A stretch of 64,000 nt of DNA, from contig PDRO01000010.1 in the NCBI GenBank assembly GCA_002748155.1, forward strand, positions 62,001 to 126,000. The letters are read 5' to 3'. The notes under the pieces are model-generated. The model did no database searches and was not told where the DNA came from. It worked only from the letters and a program-made list of their open reading frames with translations. The translations under genes were made by a program, and so were the position numbers. Numbering within the stretch: the stretch's first letter is position 1; the number at the start of each line of letters is the position of its first letter. This document shows, one piece after another, positions 56,734-64,000 of the stretch. The stretch is from Actinomycetales bacterium. GTDB lineage: Bacteria > Actinomycetota > Actinomycetes > Actinomycetales > Dermatophilaceae.

Positions 56734-57537
56734 GTGCCAGACGGAGAGCAGCGCCAAGCCCGTTGGGCGGCGTCGGCCGTGCGGACGGCCGCGTTGTGGG
56801 CTGCCGTCCGGGAGCTGGTCGGCGAGCAGGCCCGGCATCTTGGCCGGCCGCTGCGGGTGCTCGACCTCGGTGGTGGCACCGGAGAGCTCGCGGTGCCGCT
56901 GGCTGAGCTGGGCTCGGACCTGGTCGCCGAAGTCACTGTCGTCGATCCCAACCCCAACGCGCTGGCTGCATTGGCCCGCCGGGCCGCCGAGCCCGGTGCC
57001 GACGTCGCCGCTCGCGTGCACGGTTACCAAGGCGACGCCGACACCCTCGCCGAGGTGCTGCCCGACCACAGCTTCGCGCAGGGCTACGACCTGGTGTGTT
57101 GCCACGGGGTGCTCGAGGTCGTCGACGACCCGGCAGCCACCCTCGCGGCGCTCGCCGCTGCACTCACGTCCGACGGGCACCTTTCGCTGCTCGTCGCCGG
57201 CCGGTTGGCCGCAGTCTGGGCTCGTGCCCTGGCCGGTGAGCTGGGGCAAGCCCACGGTGCCCTCACCAGCCCGGATGGGCGGTGGGGAGCCAGCGACCCG
57301 CTGCCGCGTCGCTTCGACCTGCACGAGCTGCGTGAGCTGGTCACCGCAGCCGGGCTCGTCGAGCACCGCTGGCACGGGGTGCGGCTGCTCGGTGACCTCG
57401 TGCCTCCCGCCGTCCTCGACACCGACACCGGCCGAACCGCCCTCATGGCCCTCGAAGAAGCACTCGCCGAGCACCCGGCATACCCCTTCCTCGGTGAGCT
57501 CGGCGCCGGGCTGCATGTGCTGGCCCGCCGCGTCTGA
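56734..57537 (+). CDS. Class I SAM-dependent methyltransferase
   Basis: The 267-residue protein has the Rossmann-type motif I VLDLGGGTGELAVPL near residue 46, motif II VTVVDPNPNALAAL, and YDLVCCHGVLEVVDD as motif IV. The C-terminal substrate part is not informative. TAGGGT lies six nucleotides before the GTG. Its place between the polymerase and dinB is characteristic of such cassettes, although a role in DNA repair is not shown. Confidence 0.88.
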   Translation: MPDGEQRQARWAASAVRTAALWAAVRELVGEQARHLGRPLRVLDLGGGTGELAVPLAELGSDLVAEVTVVDPNPNALAALARRAAEPGADVAARVHGYQGDADTLAEVLPDHSFAQGYDLVCCHGVLEVVDDPAATLAALAAALTSDGHLSLLVAGRLAAVWARALAGELGQAHGALTSPDGRWGASDPLPRRFDLHELRELVTAAGLVEHRWHGVRLLGDLVPPAVLDTDTGRTALMALEEALAEHPAYPFLGELGAGLHVLARRV

Positions 57538-57573
57538 GCTGCACCGGCGATTGCCGCCCGTGAGTGAGCTGCT

Positions 57574-58869
57574 GTGAGCCGCCGCCAATTCCACCCGCCA
57601 CCACGTCGCGTCACGGGCCCGCCCGACGACACCGGCTGCACCATGCTGCACGTCGACATGGACGCCTTCTACGCCTCGGCATCGTTGATCGAACGGCCCG
57701 AACTGCGCGGCACACCGGTCATCATCGGCGGTGGTGGCCGCTCCGTCGTGTTGTCGGCCACCTACGAGGCCCGCGCCTTCGGGGTCACCTCGGCGATGCC
57801 GATGGCCCGGGCCCGGCGACTGTGCCCACACGCCACTGTCATCGCGCCCGACCATGATCGGTATGCCGCGATCTCGGCTGCCGTGATGGCCACCTTCGCG
57901 GCGATCACCGACCGGGTCGAGCCGCTCTCACTCGACGAGGCATTCCTCGACATCGCCGGGGCGGTGCGTCGGCTCGGGCCGCCGACCGTCATTGCCCAAG
58001 GCCTGCGAGACATGATCGCCGACGAGCAGGGCATCACCTGCTCGGTCGGAGTCGCCTCGACGAAATTCGTGGCCAAACTCGCCTCGGGGCTGGCCAAACC
58101 CGACGGGCTGCTCGTCGTGCCCCAGGCCGAGGTGATCGACTTCTTGCACCAACTGCCGGTCGGCGCCCTATGGGGGGTTGGCGACCGCACCGAAGAGGCG
58201 CTGCAGCGGCTCGGACTACGCACCGTTGCCGATCTCGCTCACACGCCCCTCGACACCCTGCGCCGAGCCCTCGGCGACGCCACCGGCCGGCATCTGCACG
58301 ACCTCTCCTGGGGCCGGGATGACCGGGCAGTCGTGCCGCACCACCGGGAGAAGAGCATCGGCTCTGATGAGACCTTCGCCACTGACATCGACGACCCGGT
58401 GCAGATCCACCGTGAGCTACTCCGCTTGGCCGACCGCACCGCGGCCCGGGTCCGGGCTGCCGGGCTGGCCGGGCGCACGGTGACCCTCAAGGTCCGGTTC
58501 GCCGACTTCACGACGATCACCCGCTCACGGACCCTGCGCGAGCCCACGGACGTGTCCCGCGAGATCTTCGCCGCCGCCCGGGCGCTCTACGACGCGCTCG
58601 GCTTGCAACGAGCCCGCGTGCGCCTCGTCGGCGTACGGGTGGACGGTCTCGTGCCGGCCGGCCAGGCAATCCACCAATTGCGCTTCGACGAGCCCGACCG
58701 CGGCTGGCGGGAGGCCGACCAAGCGGTCGATCGGGCTAGCGCCCGATTCGGCGCCGGCGTGGTGCGTCCCGCGGTGCTCGTGCCCGACGCCCGGAAAGCA
58801 CCGGGCGGGCCACGGCATCCCGGGCAGGCCGACGCTGGGCAGGATCTCCGGGAGAACGCACCGGACTGA
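57574..58869 (+). CDS. dinB: DNA polymerase IV (Y-family)
   Basis: The 431-residue protein performs translesion synthesis. Catalytic motifs are HVDMDAFYASASLIERPEL near residue 28, and LSLDEAFLDIAGA near 125 with the carboxylates. Palm, fingers, thumb and little-finger domains are complete; the conserved SVGVASTKFVAKLASGLAKPDG region and GVGDRT are present. A possible clamp-binding sequence, HQLRFDEP, lies near residue 368. It is the last gene in the cassette that starts at 51228. Confidence 0.95.
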   Translation: MSRRQFHPPPRRVTGPPDDTGCTMLHVDMDAFYASASLIERPELRGTPVIIGGGGRSVVLSATYEARAFGVTSAMPMARARRLCPHATVIAPDHDRYAAISAAVMATFAAITDRVEPLSLDEAFLDIAGAVRRLGPPTVIAQGLRDMIADEQGITCSVGVASTKFVAKLASGLAKPDGLLVVPQAEVIDFLHQLPVGALWGVGDRTEEALQRLGLRTVADLAHTPLDTLRRALGDATGRHLHDLSWGRDDRAVVPHHREKSIGSDETFATDIDDPVQIHRELLRLADRTAARVRAAGLAGRTVTLKVRFADFTTITRSRTLREPTDVSREIFAAARALYDALGLQRARVRLVGVRVDGLVPAGQAIHQLRFDEPDRGWREADQAVDRASARFGAGVVRPAVLVPDARKAPGGPRHPGQADAGQDLRENAPD

Positions 58870-58901
58870 TTCCCCGAGACCGTTGGCGGGTCATCTCCAG
58901 C

Positions 58902-59513
58902 TCATCGGCCACCGTGGTCGTCACCTGACTCGGTGCACCGATCACGATGGCCGAGTCGTTGGACGGCCCGAGCACTGGCCGCGGGATCGTGCAGCACGAG
59001 CTGTGCGGGCCGGGCGGCAGCAACCGCCAGACAGGCTCCGTAGCCTGCCATCGGTGCCGTCAACTCCTGACAGGTGACCGTGTCGCAGTCACCGAGCTTC
59101 GTCCGGGCTTCGGCGGCGCACCACTGGTCGATCCCACCGTCGTGGCCCGAGCGAGTGAGGTCGGCGACTCGTTCCACATCGATTCCGACCGGGATGGGTG
59201 CGGTCGCGACGGCAACGAGTAGTCCCGCATGACTGACACTCACATTGATCCCGTCGATCCTCGGCTTGCCGTGCGGCCGCCCACACTCATGGCACCGCCG
59301 ATCCACCCGAATGGCGCTCGCGTCGAGGTCCAAAGCGTCAGACGCAGCGATCCGGAGCAATGCCGCCGCCACGAGGCTTCGCCCCTGATCGGCCGGGGAC
59401 CGGTAGCTGCTCGCACGTTCACTCTCCGCCGGTGACACGTAGGCGTGCAGACCGGACTGCGCGAGAGTGAGATACGCCCACCACACGTGCACCCGATTCA
59501 CTTCGCCACTCAC
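58902..59513 (-). CDS. 4'-phosphopantetheinyl transferase (Sfp/AcpT superfamily)
   Basis: The 203-residue protein has the superfamily's order of motifs: HGKPRIDGINVSVSHAG with the SHA site, VGIDVERV (G110-I-D112-V-E114, magnesium ligands), and WCAAEARTKLGD (W131, E135, K139), where the usual Lys in WxxKE is Ala. A Cys-x2-Cys (CHECGRPHGKP) is typical of Sfp-like members. It would load the CoA arm onto carrier domains such as the one in the fusion protein at 61131-63746. TAGGAT is six nucleotides upstream of the GTG. It ends 33 nt from dinB, convergent. Confidence 0.87.
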   Translation of the reverse strand: MSGEVNRVHVWWAYLTLAQSGLHAYVSPAESERASSYRSPADQGRSLVAAALLRIAASDALDLDASAIRVDRRCHECGRPHGKPRIDGINVSVSHAGLLVAVATAPIPVGIDVERVADLTRSGHDGGIDQWCAAEARTKLGDCDTVTCQELTAPMAGYGACLAVAAARPAQLVLHDPAASARAVQRLGHRDRCTESGDDHGGR

Positions 59514-59928
59514 CTGCGAATCCTATCGAGCGCGTCCGTGCCGTGGCCCCGGTTACGCTCGCGGTGAGGCCCGCAAACCGCGGTTCGGATCTCCGAATGA
59601 GCCTTGGTTGTGAATGAAAAAAGCCTGGCTCTAAAGGGCTGCCACGCTCGGCGTTCTGAAGAACACAGGAACCTCACTTCTTCAACGCAAATATGCATGC
59701 TACCGGCACAATGCTCAAGTTTATCATGGGCGATCTTCGAGGCCAGTAGGCGACCTCATCAGTCAATTATTAGGCGAGGTCATCCAGGCCTGAATACGTA
59801 TCAAATAGGCTGTTTGTCACGTCATTTCTCGCCGTCCACGGCGCGGCGCCGGATAAGTCCAGGTCTTGACTGAGACGGTGATCACACTCACTGGACTGAG
59901 ACAGACCTCACACTGCGTTCCCGGCCGG
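59514..59928. other. AT-richer intergenic stretch, no gene recognised
   Basis: This stretch is clearly richer in A and T than its surroundings (for example around 59600-59830). Short open frames cross it, but none has codon use or similarity suggesting a gene. It may hold a small RNA or be remains of a horizontal insertion; nothing more can be said from sequence. Confidence 0.5.
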
Positions 59929-59957
59929 TTGACTATTCCGCAACAGCGCAGTATCGT
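59929..59957 (+). promoter_or_regulatory. Promoter of the histidine-phosphatase lipoprotein gene
   Basis: TTGACT (59929-59934) and TATCGT (59952-59957) are separated by exactly 17 nt, a good sigma70-type promoter. Transcription would begin about 35 nt before the ATG at 59999. The spacer carries TTCCGCAACAGCGCAGT, which recurs with one change at 61004. Confidence 0.65.
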
Positions 59958-59998
59958 AAAACGGTCATGGGAGTATCCCTGTCAACCAGAGGAGTCAG

Positions 59999-60811
59999 AT
60001 GTCCAGTTCTATAGCAAAGAAGAGCCTGAGGGTCGGTATCGCAGCCCTGGCAGCGGCCACGCTGGGGCTCGCCGCATGTTCGTCAACCGAAAGCTCCACG
60101 GATTCCGACAAGAAGTCGACCACGAGCCAGTCGGAAACTGCTGCCGCGGAGACGTCGGAAGCGTCTGCCACCAAGGAAGCTGAGAAGACGGAAGACGCGG
60201 GCGGCTACGGCGACAGCGAGGAGATGACCGAGGGCGAGAAGGCCAACGAGGCATTCGAGAACAAGGTCACCGATGCAGAGTTGCTCGCAGGTCTCAAGGC
60301 AGGCGGTCACGTTATCTTCATTCGCCACGGTCAGACCAACAAGGACTGGGCCGACCAGGCCAGCCCTGACCTGGATCTGCAGAACTGCGCCACGCAGCGT
60401 TCGCTGAGCGAGAAAGGCTGGCAGCAGGGCCGCATGATCGGGGCAGCCTTCAAGAAGGCGGAGATTCCGGTCGGTGAAGTGACCGCGTCGGAGTACTGCC
60501 GGGCGTGGCAGACCGCCGATCTGGCATTCGGTATGCACAAGAAGGACCCGGCGCTCAACTTCGCGAAGGCCGAAGAGTACACCGACGCGCAGGTGAAGCA
60601 GATGGCTGATGGCATCAAGCCCTACCTCACCACCAAGCCGGCTGAAGGTGTGAACAACGTCGTCGTCGGGCACGACGATGTTTTCGAATCCGCAACTGGA
60701 ATCTATCCCGCGCCACAGGGCATTTCCTATGTTGCGGTTCCCAAGGGAGACGACTTCGAGCTGATCGCTAAGCTCTCCCCCGAGGACTGGGAGAAGCTGG
60801 CTGCTAGCTGA
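59999..60811 (+). CDS. Histidine-phosphatase superfamily lipoprotein
   Basis: The 270-residue protein has a signal peptide with lipobox LAAC (C27), a Ser/Thr/Asp/Glu-rich linker to about residue 85, and a histidine-phosphatase domain. The phospho-accepting His110 is in IFIRHGQTNKD (R109-H110-G111), the middle has SLSEKGWQQGRMIG, SEYCRAWQTA follows and the second catalytic His is in NVVVGHDD. It is a surface-anchored phosphatase or a related binding protein; the substrate is unknown. It lies between the transferase and the adenylation-fusion gene, so it might act on their product or on phosphate release, by inference only. Confidence 0.85.
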   Translation: MSSSIAKKSLRVGIAALAAATLGLAACSSTESSTDSDKKSTTSQSETAAAETSEASATKEAEKTEDAGGYGDSEEMTEGEKANEAFENKVTDAELLAGLKAGGHVIFIRHGQTNKDWADQASPDLDLQNCATQRSLSEKGWQQGRMIGAAFKKAEIPVGEVTASEYCRAWQTADLAFGMHKKDPALNFAKAEEYTDAQVKQMADGIKPYLTTKPAEGVNNVVVGHDDVFESATGIYPAPQGISYVAVPKGDDFELIAKLSPEDWEKLAAS

Positions 60812-60846
60812 TCCTCAGTAAGCACGCATTCCCCAGTAGCACGAAC

Positions 60847-60893
60847 CGAGGCCCGGTCCGCTCACGCGGACCGGGCCTCGCTATTCCCTTTTC
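60847..60893 (+). terminator. Strong intrinsic terminator after the lipoprotein gene
   Basis: CGAGGCCCGGTCCG (60847-60860) pairs perfectly with CGGACCGGGCCTCG (60867-60880), a 14-bp stem with a 6-nt loop, followed by CTATTCCCTTTTCC, a T-rich tract. It is 35 nt after the stop codon. Confidence 0.93.
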
Positions 60894-61130
60894 CAGGTAA
60901 GTTTCCAGGCAAGGCCTTCGGTCGAGCATCCGCGAGCGCTGGTCCCGGCCACCCGCCAGATGCGAACCCGTCCAGCTGGGTGGGGGCGGCTCTAGATGGA
61001 TGGTTCCGCAAAAGCGCAGTTCAAGCGCAGACCTGAGTTTCGTAACGAACCACCCGGGACCCGAAGGAGGCTACCGCCTTGTTTGCGCAGAAGGCAGGCG
61101 GCGAAATGGTTCGCCGATCGTGACTACCGC
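60894..61130. other. Intergenic stretch with near-copy of promoter-spacer sequence
   Basis: No gene is visible. TTCCGCAAAAGCGCAGT at 61004-61020 matches 59936-59952 at 16 of 17 positions. The rest is ordinary GC-rich sequence between convergent genes. Confidence 0.5.
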
Positions 61131-63746
61131 CTAGGGCGTCGGCGCTGAGGTGGCCCGAGTGTTCCGCCGTGAATGTAACCGGCGGCTCACGACGGTAACG
61201 ATCTGGTCGAAGATCAACCAGATGGCGGTTGCCAACAGCACGGCTCCGATGCATCTGACCCAGGGGTCTGCTCCTAAACCCAGCCGGTCCATCACATTGA
61301 ATAAGTCGAATTGCAGGATGTAGATGAACAGCGACGCCGAAGCCAAGTGGTGAGCCGGCACCGCGAGTGGTCGCGGTATCCGCACGTTCGCAATCAGAGT
61401 CAGTGCGACGATCGCGGCTATCACGTACAAGTAGCGATCCGGGCGATAGTATGTGGGTTCGAAGAACTGGTACATTCCAACGCCCAGCACCACCAACGAC
61501 ACGAGTTTCTGCCACCACGTACGTGCATGGGCGATCGCTATTCCCAACGTGAAGAGCCAGGCCGCGACCCAAGGTAGGTATTCGGTTCTCGGAAGCCCGG
61601 CCAGGACTGCCCAGGTCTTGGGAATAATCGCGATCAAAGTGAGGGCCATCGCAGTAGTCCACGGCTTGGACTGGTACCACTTGGCTACTCGGGGAATCGC
61701 GAAGACCCCGGCAGCGATCGCGAAAGCAAACAGGTAAGTCTCGATGAACCAGAACACCTTATGGTGGCCTGATGTGTGCGGCCCTAGTGCCCATTGCAAG
61801 AAGACGACGTTGGACCACTTGTAGGTTCCTGTGACCAAAGCGCCCGAAAGAGCAACAAACGCGGTGGGGATAGCCACGAGAGCCATGGTGCGCGCTGCGG
61901 CTCGCGAGCGCGTTGAAGATGTGTTGTTGCTCAAGGCAAACCGGGCAGAGTTGTAGCCGGCAAGCGCTAAGAGAGCGTGGGCGCCGCCGATAAGCGTGGT
62001 GGCACCGGTGTGGTTGCTGGCGATGGTAATCACTGCGATCACGCGCAGGACGACCGAGGTCTCGAGATCGAGGAACCAGCTGCGTCGATTGCTGGTGTTC
62101 AAGAATTCGGCGAGTGGGCGATGGTGCCAGTCGCGCGGCAAAGCGCCATAGCCGCGAGCCAACACGACAGCGGCAGCAGCATGATTGAGCGAATTGCCAC
62201 CATTGGCGACGAACGAGGTAGACGTGTCGATGTCGTCCTTGCCGAGGATCCTGGTCAATGCTGCGCCGGGATCGCGACGGTTGGGCTGCCACCACCGGCG
62301 CGTGACCGGCGTCGAGCCAACGGCGGAATCGTTGACCGCCTGCACCAGTCGCCGACACTCGTTCCGGTCGACCTTGCCATTGGACAGTGTCGGCAACTCG
62401 TCCAACAGGGCGGCCTGCACCAGGGCGAGGTCCAAGCTCGCGGCTTCGGCCACCTGAGAACGGACAGCGGTGACATCTGGCAGTTTCCCGGCACACCGTG
62501 ACGCGTCGATGGCCACGGTCAACGAAGTGTCGTCCCCGGTCACGATGGCCGGGACTCCCGACTCCGCGAGAGTGCTCTGGAGCCGCGGGATGTCGATGCG
62601 TAAGCCGGCGATCTTGCAGAACTCGGCACGGCGACCGACGATTCGGACCAGACCGGAAGCATCGATAGTCGCCAAGTCGCCGGTGTGCAACTGGTCGATC
62701 ATCCGACCGAGCGCCAGGTCGTCCGGGTGCTCGGCATAGCCGAGCATCACTCCGGGCCCCGAGAAGACCAGCTCTCCGGCGTAGGGCGGGATGCCCGGGA
62801 CGTCATCGACTGGCTCGAGGTGCACCGTCGAGTGAGCGATCGGGCGGCCGACGGCATCCGGATTGTGGCGGAGCTCCTTCGGCGGCATCACGGCTATCCG
62901 GGCGGTTGCCTCGGTCTGCCCGTACATGACGCAGAAGTCGCGTCCGGCACGGCGACAATCCCGATCCCACTGCGTGACCTCGTGCGGCTCGAGCTTGCCA
63001 CCGGCCTGGGTGATCAGCCGCAGCTTGGGGAGACCGTCCGGGATCCCGCCGCGGGCGGCGATGAGTTGAGCCATGAGTGGGACGACAGCGAGATCAGTGA
63101 CCTCGTGGTCGCGCACGTCGTCCCAGAAGGCGTCGTCGATGACCGAGCTGTCGCTGATGACGATCGAGGCCCCTGCTCGCAGATGCGAGGTGACCACGCT
63201 CAGGCCATAGCAATAGTGCAGTGGCAGACCGGTGATGCCACGATCTGCGCTGGTCAGGGACAGTGATGCCGCGATGGCGTCCGCGTTGGCGACGATGTTG
63301 CGGTGGGACAAGCGGACGAGCTTGGCCGATCCAGTGCTGCCGGACGTGGAGAGCAGCACGGCTAGCTCGGGGTGCAGCAGGTGTTCAGGGGCGTCGCTTT
63401 CGGTCAACAGTCCACGACGCCATACGGCGTTCGGCTGATAGCGCTCGAGGATGCCCGTGTTGTGGATGTCGTCTTCATTGGTGACCAGTGCCACTGACTG
63501 CGACTCCAGCGTGGCCAGGTAGGCGACAACCGAGTCCGTGTCGGTCGACATGGGCACCTGGATCAGTCGTGGGGTACCGGTGTCGATGAGGTCTCTGGCG
63601 TCGGCGACACGCTGCCACAACTGGCCGTAGGTGACCGTCTCCTGGCCACGGATGAGCGCCGGGTAGTCTGCCCATTGGGGATGCGACTCCGGTTGGAGAA
63701 GTGATCGGGCAGCAGTCTGCTGCGTGTGACCGCCGACGAACATCAC
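61131..63746 (-). CDS. Adenylation - carrier - membrane acyltransferase fusion protein
   Basis: The 871-residue protein has three parts. Residues 1-465 are an ANL adenylation domain: LSTSGSTGSAK at 132-142, YGQTEATAR near 275, HTGD at 354-357 and the catalytic Lys458 in NGKVDR. Residues about 485-550 are a carrier domain with the phosphopantetheine serine S519 in NGGNSLNHAA. From about 555 to 860 are roughly ten membrane helices resembling acyltransferase-3 proteins (SNHTG, GGAHALLALAGYNSARF, SLFIYILQFDLF). So it could activate an acid, tether it and transfer it within the membrane. A leaderless GTG follows TAACCT at six nucleotides, overlapped by an iron box. I know no characterised protein with exactly this layout; poly-lysine synthetase is the closest idea but differs in its C-terminus. 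Confidence 0.88.
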   Translation of the reverse strand: MMFVGGHTQQTAARSLLQPESHPQWADYPALIRGQETVTYGQLWQRVADARDLIDTGTPRLIQVPMSTDTDSVVAYLATLESQSVALVTNEDDIHNTGILERYQPNAVWRRGLLTESDAPEHLLHPELAVLLSTSGSTGSAKLVRLSHRNIVANADAIAASLSLTSADRGITGLPLHYCYGLSVVTSHLRAGASIVISDSSVIDDAFWDDVRDHEVTDLAVVPLMAQLIAARGGIPDGLPKLRLITQAGGKLEPHEVTQWDRDCRRAGRDFCVMYGQTEATARIAVMPPKELRHNPDAVGRPIAHSTVHLEPVDDVPGIPPYAGELVFSGPGVMLGYAEHPDDLALGRMIDQLHTGDLATIDASGLVRIVGRRAEFCKIAGLRIDIPRLQSTLAESGVPAIVTGDDTSLTVAIDASRCAGKLPDVTAVRSQVAEAASLDLALVQAALLDELPTLSNGKVDRNECRRLVQAVNDSAVGSTPVTRRWWQPNRRDPGAALTRILGKDDIDTSTSFVANGGNSLNHAAAAVVLARGYGALPRDWHHRPLAEFLNTSNRRSWFLDLETSVVLRVIAVITIASNHTGATTLIGGAHALLALAGYNSARFALSNNTSSTRSRAAARTMALVAIPTAFVALSGALVTGTYKWSNVVFLQWALGPHTSGHHKVFWFIETYLFAFAIAAGVFAIPRVAKWYQSKPWTTAMALTLIAIIPKTWAVLAGLPRTEYLPWVAAWLFTLGIAIAHARTWWQKLVSLVVLGVGMYQFFEPTYYRPDRYLYVIAAIVALTLIANVRIPRPLAVPAHHLASASLFIYILQFDLFNVMDRLGLGADPWVRCIGAVLLATAIWLIFDQIVTVVSRRLHSRRNTRATSAPTP

Positions 63747-63750
63747 TGGA

Positions 63751-63769
63751 GAAGGTTAACCTAACCTAG
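63751..63769 (-). promoter_or_regulatory. DtxR/IdeR/DmdR-type iron box over the -10 element
   Basis: On the minus strand the sequence is CTAGGTTAGGTTAACCTTC. It matches the actinobacterial iron box TTAGGTTAGGCTAACCTAA at 15 of 19 positions. The -10 hexamer TAACCT (63758-63753) lies within it, six nucleotides from the GTG of the fusion gene. Iron-bound repressor here would block transcription, so the gene should be induced by iron limitation. Confidence 0.78.
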
Positions 63770-63966
63770 GTCCCAGGAGTGAATGACAGGCCGTTGCCGG
63801 AACCGCCGGGTGGGAACACCGGGACTGGGTTCGGGGGTTGGGAACTCACAGCCACGAGCATCCCCGTCCGGGTTCCGTCAGCGGCATCAGGCATCTATCC
63901 TGAGAGGGAGCCCGGCAGGTGGGCTCGGATCACCGTCGGTTCCGCCGACGAACGGAAGGGGTGGCT

Positions 63967-64000
63967 GTGGCGCTCTCCGATCGGGAGCAGAAGCTGCTCG
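63967..64000 (+). CDS. DUF3040 protein, 5' end only
   Basis: The GTG at 63967 starts VALSDREQKLL, the conserved beginning of DUF3040 membrane proteins, and GGAAGGGG lies five nucleotides upstream. The frame runs off the window. DUF3040 genes usually precede mraZ and the division/cell-wall cluster in actinobacteria, so that cluster probably follows. Confidence 0.8.
   Translation, partial: MALSDREQKLL

Noticed and set aside
59604..59873. An 89-codon frame in the AT-richer region.
   Set aside because: There is no SD or plausible promoter-start geometry, no family similarity and codon use unlike the neighbours.

Overview
The window is a high-GC chromosomal segment of an actinobacterium. The gene set and order closely recall the Mycobacterium tuberculosis Rv2172c-Rv2206 neighbourhood: metF, polyprenyl synthase, Rv2175c-type regulator, PASTA kinase, class II DAHP synthase, PlsC, SRPBCC protein, DEDDh/UvrC-like protein, trpD, ctaE-qcrCAB, ctaC/ctaF, adoK, HesB/IscA protein, glycerate kinase and DUF3043 protein. 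The error-prone polymerase cassette and the DUF3040 gene (a usual neighbour of mraZ) fit a Micrococcales-type genome such as Intrasporangiaceae/Dermatophilaceae; the genus is inference. No rRNA, tRNA or CRISPR array was recognised.

Layout. 1-1.5 kb: a cobalamin-riboswitch-controlled ECF transporter operon. 1.6-11.8 kb: housekeeping genes (M20 peptidase, NadA, AspT-type exchanger, glycerate kinase, ErpA/IscA, PadR pair, adenosine kinase, Aat). 12-15 kb: ctaC-ctaD-ctaF. 15-22.6 kb: an accessory block in which a lower-GC LysR/DsbA-like/VOC/FAD-oxidase/MFS cluster lies between decayed transposases (IS630 and IS3 types on the left, ISAs1 type on the right). 22.6-28 kb: metallopeptidase, DUF167 and ctaE-qcrC-qcrA-qcrB. 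28-51 kb: conserved core genes. 51-59 kb: a translesion-synthesis cassette (DUF6504, HEPN, DnaE-type polymerase, methyltransferase, DinB) behind a promoter carrying a LexA-like box. 59-63.8 kb: a second accessory locus with a phosphopantetheinyl transferase, a histidine-phosphatase lipoprotein and a large adenylation-carrier-membrane-acyltransferase fusion. 64 kb: start of a DUF3040 gene.

The most interesting locus is 58.9-63.8 kb. The fusion protein has an adenylation domain with its main motifs intact, a carrier domain with a GGNS attachment site and a membrane acyltransferase-3-like tail. Its promoter has a DtxR/IdeR-type iron box directly over the -10 element, and a phosphopantetheinyl transferase able in principle to prime it is encoded nearby. 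This reads as an iron-regulated, membrane-bound acyl-transfer system with unknown substrate.

Two window-wide signals stand out. Many starts lie 6-7 nt downstream of a TANNNT -10 hexamer, the signature of leaderless transcripts, and this helped choose starts. The octamer CGGCATAC/GTATGCCG occurs about 33 times by eye, roughly ten times expectation, and is absent from about 11.5-28.5 kb.
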